Assembly (NCBI GenBank): GCA_023487865.1
Contig: JAMDBG010000124.1
Span: 1 to 11,111, forward strand
Length of the DNA stretch: 11,111 nucleotides
Reading direction: 5' to 3'
Origin: Deltaproteobacteria bacterium
GTDB lineage: Bacteria; Desulfobacterota; Syntrophia; Syntrophales; UBA5619
Below are positions 6,116-11,111 of this stretch, in pieces. The stretch's first letter is position 1. Every line of letters begins with the position of its first letter. Under the pieces are notes generated by a model. That model had not been told where the DNA came from. It saw nothing but the letters and a program-made list of their open reading frames with translations, and did not search any database. Position numbers and translations under genes: made by a program.

Positions 6116-6832
6116 ATGGTTGAACATTTCGTAAGCGGTTTGTCAGGTTACCTGCAGGGGTCTTACCTTCTCGCCTATCTGGCCGTCTACCTTGGGGGTG
6201 TCCTGGTCAGTTTCACCCCCTGCGTCTACCCGATCATCCCCGTCACCGTCGCCTTTATCGGGGCGCGGGGCAGCGTTTCCTTGCGCCGGGGGTTTGTCTT
6301 GGCGGTGATTTACGTCCTGGGTATGGCCGTCACCTATATGATTCTTGGCGTCGTTGCTTCCCTCTCCGGAAGGCTGTTCGGCCAGATCCAGACCAACCCC
6401 TGGTCCTATTTTTTCATCGGAAACCTCTGCATCCTCATGGGCCTATCCATGATGGATCTGTTTTCCCTCCGTGTCCGGACACCCGGTTTCGTGACCAGGA
6501 TGCAGAGACAAAGAAAAATGCCCGGAATAACTGGTAGTTTCTTCGTCGGGGCGGCCTCCGGGCTCGTCATGGGTCCCTGTACGGCTCCGGCCCTCGCCGT
6601 GGTTCTCGGCTATGCGGCAACCCGGCAGAACGTGGTCTTCGCCTCCAGTTTGTTGTTTGTCTTTGCCGTCGGGATGGGGACCGTCCTTATCCTCCTCGGC
6701 ACTTTTGCCGGTCTTCTGGCCGGCATCCCCAGATCAGGACCATGGATGGTGCGGGTCAGCCATGTCTTCGGCTGGATACTTCTCGGTGCAGGCGAATATT
6801 TCCTGATCAACGCGGGAATCCTCTGGGTTTAA
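6116..6832 (+). CDS. ccdA: CcdA/DsbD-like membrane thiol reductase
   Basis: The 238-residue product is a polytopic membrane protein of the CcdA type, equivalent to the central membrane domain of DsbD. It moves reducing equivalents from cytoplasmic thioredoxin to extracytoplasmic acceptors. The paired catalytic cysteines are visible in the family motifs FTPCVYPIIPV (Cys36) and MGPCTAPALA (Cys155). About six hydrophobic segments are present, with the usual repeat layout. AGAGGAA stands about five bases before ATG 6116. The next gene begins 11 bases after its stop and encodes a thioredoxin-like protein, the natural downstream partner, so the two likely form one reductive relay for cytochrome c maturation or repair of periplasmic disulfides. 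CcdA and free-standing DsbD membrane domains cannot be separated on sequence alone. Confidence 0.9.
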   Translation: MVEHFVSGLSGYLQGSYLLAYLAVYLGGVLVSFTPCVYPIIPVTVAFIGARGSVSLRRGFVLAVIYVLGMAVTYMILGVVASLSGRLFGQIQTNPWSYFFIGNLCILMGLSMMDLFSLRVRTPGFVTRMQRQRKMPGITGSFFVGAASGLVMGPCTAPALAVVLGYAATRQNVVFASSLLFVFAVGMGTVLILLGTFAGLLAGIPRSGPWMVRVSHVFGWILLGAGEYFLINAGILWV

Positions 6833-6843
6833 GGAGACTGTAA

Positions 6844-7407
6844 ATGGTGGATGCGGACATGCGAAAGAAGAAGTTTTGTGAATTTCTGTTCACCGGCGGA
6901 TTCAAGCGAATCGCCATGGCCATGCTGAGCGCCGCTGTGTTGACTCTCCCCGCCGGGGCCCATGCGGCAATTCCCCAAACGTTCGACATCACGAAACTGA
7001 CCATCGAGAGCAAGGCCCCGGACTTCGTCCTTACGGACCTTAACGGCCAAAAATTCCGTCTGAGCGACCATAAAGGGAAAAGACCGGTCTTGATCATATT
7101 CAGTACGACCTGGTGTTCCTTCTGCAGGGCCGAGATCCCCCACTTCAAATCCCTCCATGCGTCTTATGCCAAACAGGGGCTGGAGATCGTCAACATCGAC
7201 ATCCAGGAGTCGAAAGAGAAGGTTGCCAAATACGCCGCCAAATACGAGCTGCCCTACCGCACCCTGTTGGATGAAGACGGCACGGTCAGCGGCGTGTATG
7301 AAATCAAGGGAGTTCCTACGCTTATCCTCGTCGACAAAAACGGCATGATCGTCTGCCGTCAGTGCCGAACCGTAGATACGCTGCTCAAGACGATGATGAA
7401 AAAATGA
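6844..7407 (+). CDS. Secreted TlpA/ResA-like thioredoxin-fold protein with second CxxC
   Basis: The 187-residue product has a basic N-terminus and a hydrophobic segment (about residues 22-38) ending in AHA-A, consistent with a signal peptide cut near residue 41 or an uncleaved anchor. A thioredoxin/AhpC-TSA fold of the TlpA type follows: KAPDFVLTDLNGQ (57-69), the active site TTWCSFC (Cys91, Cys94), and the cis-proline loop GVPT (Pro158). A second motif, CRQC (Cys171, Cys174), occurs close to the C-terminus where relatives usually have no cysteines. AAGGAG lies seven bases before ATG 6844. It starts 11 bases after ccdA, which probably reduces it. It should act outside the cytoplasmic membrane as a disulfide reductase, for example in cytochrome c assembly; peroxiredoxin activity is less likely because the active site is CxxC. 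Confidence 0.88.
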   Translation: MVDADMRKKKFCEFLFTGGFKRIAMAMLSAAVLTLPAGAHAAIPQTFDITKLTIESKAPDFVLTDLNGQKFRLSDHKGKRPVLIIFSTTWCSFCRAEIPHFKSLHASYAKQGLEIVNIDIQESKEKVAKYAAKYELPYRTLLDEDGTVSGVYEIKGVPTLILVDKNGMIVCRQCRTVDTLLKTMMKK

Positions 7408-7538
7408 GTCACGCTGCTGGCCGGATTTGACGAGACCATTTGGGTGATGCGGGATCAACCGGGTGGGCAGGAAGAAGGAGCGTCGAACCAACATCCCGGC
7501 AGCGGACCGGAACGGTATCACTGGTGTCAGGAGGCAAT

Positions 7539-7832
7539 ATGAGCGTTCTTATCCATTTTTCGATTTTTCCGACGGACAAGGGGACGAGCGTCAGCCCTTA
7601 CGTGGCCAAGGCCGTACGGATCATCAAAAAGAGTGGTCTCCCCTATAAGATCGGTCCGATGAGCACGGCCGTCGAGGGGGAATGGAGCGAGGTCATGGCC
7701 GTCGTGGAGGACTGCTTCAAAGAACTCCGGAAGGAGTGCAGCCGGATTTACATGACGCTCCAGATGGACTACCGCGAGGGGGCGGTCAACCGCATCGAGG
7801 GAAAGATCAGGTCCATCGAGGAGAAACTGTAA
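7539..7832 (+). CDS. MTH1187-family thiamine-binding-like protein
   Basis: The 97-residue product matches the small MTH1187/YkoF-like family (thiamine-binding domain). These form ferredoxin-like alpha-beta folds that oligomerise and are thought to bind thiamine or a related compound. Visible family traits are the start SVLIHFSIFPTDKG, SVSPYVAKAVRIIKKSGLPYKIGPMSTAVEGEW (17-49), and a charged C-terminal helix. The length is typical for the family. ATG 7539 is chosen because AGGAGG ends five bases upstream; the open frame back to 7440 has no coding character. It is 131 bases downstream of the thioredoxin gene, in the same direction, and may end the same transcript. The family's exact role is unsettled, and no riboswitch is visible before it. 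Confidence 0.85.
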   Translation: MSVLIHFSIFPTDKGTSVSPYVAKAVRIIKKSGLPYKIGPMSTAVEGEWSEVMAVVEDCFKELRKECSRIYMTLQMDYREGAVNRIEGKIRSIEEKL

Positions 7833-7879
7833 CCATCCGTGATCGGTTCCCCGTTTTTTGGGATCCCCCCCAGAAGACC

Positions 7880-8818
7880 TTACTTTGTGGCGCCTGATTC
7901 ATTTTGGTACCACGCGATGGTTTTTGTCAGGCCGGTGCGGAAATCGGTTCGCGCCCGGAAGCCGAATTCCTCAAAGGCACGGGTCGTATCGAGCATCCGC
8001 CGGGGCTGGCCGTCGGGTTTGGCTGTGTCCCAGACGATGCGGCCCTTAAAGCCGGTCAACTCCACGATCAGGGTCACCAGATCCCGGATGGAGATCTCGA
8101 AACCGGCACCGATGTTGACGGGATCGGACTGGTCGTATTTCTCAGTCGCGAGGGTGATCGCCTCCGCGGCGTCCTCCACGTAGAAGAATTCCCTCGTAGC
8201 GGCGCCCGTTCCCCAGACAACGATCTGATCATCACCCTGCCGCACGGCGTCGACGCACTTCTTGATCAGGGCGGGGATCACGTGGGAAGAGCGGGGATCG
8301 AAGTTGTCGCCGGGTCCATAGAGGTTCACCGGGAGCAGGAAGATGGAATTGAAGCCGTACTGCTGCCGGTAAGACTGGGACTGGACGAGCATCATTTTCT
8401 TGGCGAGGCCGTAAGGGGCGTTGGTCTCCTCGGGGTAGCCGTTCCAGAGGTCGTCCTCCTTGAACGGGACCGGTGTGAATTTGGGGTAGGCGCAGATCGT
8501 CCCGAGAGCAACGAACTTGCTTATTTTTCTCAGGTACGCCTCATGGAGGAGCTGGACCCCCATCATGATGTTCTCGTAAAAGAGGGAGCCGGGATTCTCC
8601 TGGTTGAAGCCGATGCCGCCGACCTTCGCGGCGAGGTGGATGACCACATCGGGGCGCTGTTCATCGTAGAGACGGCGGATGTCCTCCGGGCGGATCAGAT
8701 TGTAATCGGGCAGATCGGCGACGAGGATGTGGTCATAGCCGCGCGCCACAAAGGCCCTGATGAGGTGTTTCCCGAGGAAACCTCTGCCGCCGGTGATGGT
8801 GATGCGTTTATGTTTCAT
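7880..8818 (-). CDS. fcl: GDP-L-fucose synthase
   Basis: The 312-residue product is an extended short-chain dehydrogenase that epimerises and reduces GDP-4-keto-6-deoxymannose to GDP-L-fucose with NADPH. The nucleotide-binding loop TGGRGFLG (9-16), the family signature VGGIGFNQENPGSLFYEN (66-83), YxxxK at Tyr136 and Lys140, Cys109 and His179 all lie at the positions known for the E. coli enzyme. The serine usually found at 107 is Thr (LGTICAYPK), which I believe is a common variant in one bacterial branch. Its ATG is five bases past the gmd stop, so it is the second gene of a gmd-fcl unit. It converges on the thiamine-binding-like gene, with 47 bases between the two ends. Function is predicted with high confidence; the sugar's destination is not visible. 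Confidence 0.95.
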   Translation of the reverse strand: MKHKRITITGGRGFLGKHLIRAFVARGYDHILVADLPDYNLIRPEDIRRLYDEQRPDVVIHLAAKVGGIGFNQENPGSLFYENIMMGVQLLHEAYLRKISKFVALGTICAYPKFTPVPFKEDDLWNGYPEETNAPYGLAKKMMLVQSQSYRQQYGFNSIFLLPVNLYGPGDNFDPRSSHVIPALIKKCVDAVRQGDDQIVVWGTGAATREFFYVEDAAEAITLATEKYDQSDPVNIGAGFEISIRDLVTLIVELTGFKGRIVWDTAKPDGQPRRMLDTTRAFEEFGFRARTDFRTGLTKTIAWYQNESGATK

Positions 8819-8823
8819 AGCTC

Positions 8824-9852
8824 TCAGACCATCCGGCGGTTGCCGCAGGCGTAGCCGGCGTCGACGAGGGTCTTCTCCTTCTTGGCGATCTCCAGATCCG
8901 CCGCCACCATCATATCAATGAGCTCCTCGAAACCCACCTTCGGTTGCCAGCCAAGGATCCTGCGGGCTTTTGCCGCATCGCCCAGCAGGACATCCACTTC
9001 CGTGGGACGGAAATACCGGGGGTCGATCGCCACATGCTTCTGGTAGTCCAGATCGAGTTTGGCGAAGACCTTTTCGGCAAATTCACGGACTGAATGGGTC
9101 TCGCCGGTGGCGATCACATAATCGTCGGGAGAGTCCTGCTGGAGGATCAGCCACATCGCTTCGACGTAATCCCCCGCAAAGCCCCAGTCGCGCTTCGCCT
9201 CGAGGTTCCCGAGGAAGAGCTTCTCCTGAAGGCCAAGCTTGATCCGGGCGGCCGCGCGGGTGATCTTCCGGGTGACGAAGGTCTCACCGCGGCGGGGGGA
9301 TTCATGGTTGAAAAGAATTCCATTCGTGGCAAAGAGTTTGTAGGCATCCCGGTAGTTGCGGACGACGTAATAGGCGTATACCTTGGCGGCTGCGTAAGGG
9401 CTTTGCGGCTGGAAGGGGGTCGCCTCACCCTGGGGAGGAGGCGCCGCGCCGAACATCTCGCTGGAGGAGGCCTGATAGAAGCGGGCTTTGACCTCCGCCT
9501 TGCGTACCGCCTCGAGGAGCCGGATCGTCCCCAGGCCGGTCACATCACCGGTATACTCGGGCATGTCGAAGCTCACCCGGACATGGCTCTGGGCGCCAAG
9601 GTGGTAGATTTCGTCCGGCCGAATCTCCTGGAGGAGATCGGTGAGCTGTCCCGAAACAGACAGGTCGCCATAGTGGAGGTAAACCCGTGCCTTGGGATCG
9701 TGGAAGTCTTTGTAAAGGTGGTCGATCCGGTCCGTGTTGAAGGTGCTGGCCCGGCGGATGAGACCATGGATTTCGTAACCTTTCGCGAGCAGGAATTCGG
9801 CCAGATACGATCCGTCCTGACCGGTGATGCCGGTGATCAGTGCTTTTTTCAT
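8824..9852 (-). CDS. gmd: GDP-mannose 4,6-dehydratase
   Basis: The 342-residue product catalyses the first step of GDP-L-fucose (or GDP-rhamnose) synthesis, turning GDP-mannose into GDP-4-keto-6-deoxymannose with bound NADP. Diagnostic features are ALITGITGQDGSYLAEFLL (4-22), LIRRASTFNTDRI (31-43), the catalytic block ASSSEMFG (128-135, Ser130/Glu132), Tyr153-x3-Lys157 in SPYAAAKVYA, NHESPRRGETFVTRK (182-196), and the C-terminal RPTEVDVLLGDAAKARRILGW. ATG 9852 is preferred to the far-upstream ATG 9954 because AAGGGG lies about six bases before it and similarity starts there. Length is normal. It leads the gmd-fcl pair. A promoter-like pair of hexamers lies about 45-75 bases upstream. Confidence 0.96.
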   Translation of the reverse strand: MKKALITGITGQDGSYLAEFLLAKGYEIHGLIRRASTFNTDRIDHLYKDFHDPKARVYLHYGDLSVSGQLTDLLQEIRPDEIYHLGAQSHVRVSFDMPEYTGDVTGLGTIRLLEAVRKAEVKARFYQASSSEMFGAAPPPQGEATPFQPQSPYAAAKVYAYYVVRNYRDAYKLFATNGILFNHESPRRGETFVTRKITRAAARIKLGLQEKLFLGNLEAKRDWGFAGDYVEAMWLILQQDSPDDYVIATGETHSVREFAEKVFAKLDLDYQKHVAIDPRYFRPTEVDVLLGDAAKARRILGWQPKVGFEELIDMMVAADLEIAKKEKTLVDAGYACGNRRMV

Positions 9853-9894
9853 TTGTACCCCTTCGATTTTTTTCGGGTCAGGTCCTGAATTTCT

Positions 9895-9923
9895 GTTATT
9901 CCTGCCGCGGGCGCTAAATTCAA
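9895..9923 (-). promoter_or_regulatory. Promoter-like element upstream of gmd
   Basis: On the minus strand TTGAAT (9923-9918) and AATAAC (9900-9895) are separated by 17 bases. Each matches sigma-70 consensus at 4 of 6 positions. Transcription would start near 9888, leaving about 36 bases before the gmd ATG, a usual leader length. Confidence 0.35.
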
Positions 9924-9960
9924 ATCCAGCTCCAACCTCTCTGTTTGAATCCATTGCCGA

Positions 9961-9983
9961 GGGGCCGCTTATCGAGCGGCCCT
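9961..9983. terminator. Perfect 8-bp hairpin between mutM and gmd
   Basis: GGGCCGCT (9962-9969) and AGCGGCCC (9975-9982) are perfect complements around TATCG. It lies 63 bases past the mutM stop and about 110 bases before gmd, so it could end mutM transcription. Neither flank has a T-run, so it is not a textbook intrinsic terminator; it may act as a 3' stabilising stem or with Rho. Confidence 0.4.
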
Positions 9984-10045
9984 ATGTATTCCTATCATAA
10001 CGTGGCGCTGATGACAATCGCAATGTCACCCCTTGTTGTCGTTGA

Positions 10046-10903
10046 TCACCTTTGGCAGGCCGGACAGAACCAGGTTCCTCGACCGCCGATCTTTGTACGC
10101 TCGATTGTCCCACGGCAGCGGTGGCACGGTTTACCCTCCCGTGAGTAGACCTCCAAGTGGTTCTGATTCTCGCCGCTCCTGCCGAAGAGGTCCCGCCAAT
10201 CGGAGATGCTGGTCCCCCGGCACTCCACCGCCCTGGGGAGAACCGTAGCAGATGCCTTCTGCACCTTACGCCATTCGGCGCCTGACAGGCCGCCTGCCTG
10301 CCGCCGTGGATCGATACCTGCGTGATAAAGAATTTCACAGGCATAGATGTTTCCAATCCCGGCGACGAACCGCTGATCCATGAGAAGAGATTTCACCGGG
10401 AGCCGCCTCTTTTCGGCGATCTTTTTAAGACTTTGCGACGGCAACTCTTCCAGCGGATTGGCCACCAGTGCAGGGGCGGTTTCCACTGGTCGTATGCAGA
10501 AAGTCGCGAACCTCCGGGGATCGATCAGGATCAGCCGTCCGGTGGCAAAAGAGATGATCAGACGTGTATAAGAAGGGGCCGGCCCGCCGCTGGTCTGCCA
10601 GAGGAGGCGGCCGGTCATCCGGAGATGCAGGGCCGCCGTGAGGCGGTCGTCCGACCGTTTTGGTTTGATTTTCTTCTGACCCTTTCCCGGCTCGGAAATG
10701 ACGGGATTCTGTCCCCGCTTTCCCATTTCGATCCGGATGTACTTTCCCTGGCGATAAATACCCCCGATCTTCCGTCCGGCCAGACCCTCAACTTCCCTCT
10801 TTCCCAGGCGGGGATCGAGGATATCGATGCCAAGGATCTTCGCGCCCGGAAGGAACCCGTTCAACTGACGGCAGAGCGTCTCGACTTCAGGTAATTCGGG
10901 CAT
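10046..10903 (-). CDS. mutM: Formamidopyrimidine-DNA glycosylase (Fpg/MutM)
   Basis: The 285-residue product removes 8-oxoguanine and ring-opened purines from DNA and cuts the abasic site. The catalytic N-terminus PELPEVE (Pro2 as nucleophile, Glu3) is intact, with Lys54 in RQGKYI. Downstream are LIDPRRFATF (126-135), MDQRFVAGIGNIYACEIL (175-192) with the helix-two-turn-helix lesion-binding region, and the C-terminal zinc finger C260-x2-C263 ... C280-x2-C283. Arg275 lies in the tip loop. Compared with the 269-residue E. coli protein there is a roughly 24-residue basic insertion around residues 62-88 (rich in Lys, Gly, Arg). AAGGA is seven bases before ATG 10903. It lies alone, 3 bases after a possible 41-codon ORF. 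Confidence 0.96.
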   Translation of the reverse strand: MPELPEVETLCRQLNGFLPGAKILGIDILDPRLGKREVEGLAGRKIGGIYRQGKYIRIEMGKRGQNPVISEPGKGQKKIKPKRSDDRLTAALHLRMTGRLLWQTSGGPAPSYTRLIISFATGRLILIDPRRFATFCIRPVETAPALVANPLEELPSQSLKKIAEKRRLPVKSLLMDQRFVAGIGNIYACEILYHAGIDPRRQAGGLSGAEWRKVQKASATVLPRAVECRGTSISDWRDLFGRSGENQNHLEVYSREGKPCHRCRGTIERTKIGGRGTWFCPACQR

Positions 10904-10906
10904 CGT

Positions 10907-11032
10907 CTATCCTTTGACGGTTTCATGAAAACCATACTGCGTGTGTTTCCTGGTCATTGCCTTTGACAGCCCGATGCAGGCTCGTCTTACTGACTCATGC
11001 ACCGCTTGCGTCAGGAGGTTTTCCGAAGCCAT
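10907..11032 (-). CDS. Possible 41-codon ORF immediately upstream of mutM
   Basis: An ATG at 11032 opens a 41-codon frame ending in TAG at 10909-10907, three bases before the mutM ATG. The product begins MASENLLTQAVHESVRRACI and is basic near its C-terminus, with no domain I recognise. Its stop codon overlaps the mutM ribosome-binding region, an arrangement that would permit translational coupling. No clear Shine-Dalgarno precedes it, so it may be a chance frame in the mutM leader. Confidence 0.25.
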   Translation of the reverse strand: MASENLLTQAVHESVRRACIGLSKAMTRKHTQYGFHETVKG

Positions 11033-11056
11033 GCTGATTTTATAACATGACTTTGC

Positions 11057-11084
11057 ATACTACATGATGAGATGACACTGTCAA
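11057..11084 (-). promoter_or_regulatory. Promoter-like element upstream of mutM
   Basis: On the minus strand a perfect TTGACA (11084-11079) is followed after 16 bases by TAGTAT (11062-11057), a 4 of 6 match to the -10 consensus. Transcription would begin near 11050, upstream of the 41-codon ORF, giving a mutM leader of about 145 bases. Confidence 0.45.
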
Positions 11085-11111
11085 TGGGAAATGCAGAAGG
11101 GGCCGAAGAAA

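Noticed and set aside
7833..7879. Imperfect hairpin GGTTCCC/GGGATCC between the convergent genes
   Set aside because: It has a mismatch in the stem, and the T-run lies in the loop rather than after the stem, so it does not fit an intrinsic terminator.
7904..8854. Open frame of 316 codons on the plus strand opposite fcl
   Set aside because: It is antisense to a clear GDP-L-fucose synthase gene whose catalytic residues are all in place, and it has no recognisable motif.
9094..9888. Open frame of 264 codons on the plus strand opposite gmd
   Set aside because: It is antisense to gmd, with no ribosome site or family resemblance.
9853..9954. 34-residue N-terminal extension of Gmd
   Set aside because: Family similarity begins at MKKALITG, which has a good ribosome site, and a promoter-like element lies inside the extension.
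1..11111. tRNA genes, rRNA genes, CRISPR arrays or complete insertion sequences
   Set aside because: Reading both strands showed no cloverleaf-type T-loop, no regularly spaced repeats, and no complete transposase or terminal inverted repeats.

Overview
The window looks like a piece of a GC-rich anaerobic proteobacterial chromosome. The best guess is a Desulfobacterota/Deltaproteobacteria member, perhaps Syntrophales-like. This rests on a tungsten-type aldehyde:ferredoxin oxidoreductase with its own MoaD-like protein, a DUF362 di-cluster ferredoxin protein, an AtoE-type short-chain fatty acid carrier, and a CcdA/thioredoxin pair. The lineage is an inference from gene content; there is no rRNA or other marker gene here.

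Layout, left to right. (1) Bases 1-119 hold the unidentified 3' end of a gene entering from the left, followed by a DUF374-family acyltransferase-like gene (+, 273-1004). (2) A minus-strand block follows, in transcription order moaD-like, aor, about 430 bp without an intact gene, an atoE gene cut off after its first half, and a short J-domain gene. The atoE and J-domain frames overlap, and the J-domain gene also overlaps the acyltransferase 3' end, so 0.9-1.3 kb looks like a rearrangement scar. (3) A plus-strand set diverges from moaD-aor: DUF362/2[4Fe-4S] protein, CcdA, periplasmic thioredoxin-like protein and MTH1187-family thiamine-binding-like protein. (4) On the minus strand, gmd-fcl makes GDP-L-fucose. 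(5) On the minus strand, mutM (Fpg), preceded by a possible 41-codon ORF, ends the window.

How the genes work together. MoaD and AOR form a natural cofactor-enzyme pair: MoaD carries sulfur for the pterin of the W/Mo cofactor and AOR interconverts aldehydes and carboxylic acids using ferredoxin. The divergent DUF362 protein has two ferredoxin-type clusters and may be linked to the same electron pool, which is inference. CcdA plus the thioredoxin-like protein should pass reducing equivalents across the membrane. gmd and fcl supply GDP-fucose for surface glycans, and the DUF374 protein may also act on the envelope.

The window is mostly ordinary housekeeping and accessory genes. The most notable points are the atoE/J-domain scar, a structured and apparently degenerate stretch at 1.95-2.37 kb with a possible 15-codon short-chain dehydrogenase remnant, a terminator hairpin inside the divergent moaD/DUF362 intergenic region, a second CxxC in the thioredoxin-like protein, and a basic insertion in MutM. 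I found no convincing new defence or other multi-gene system.
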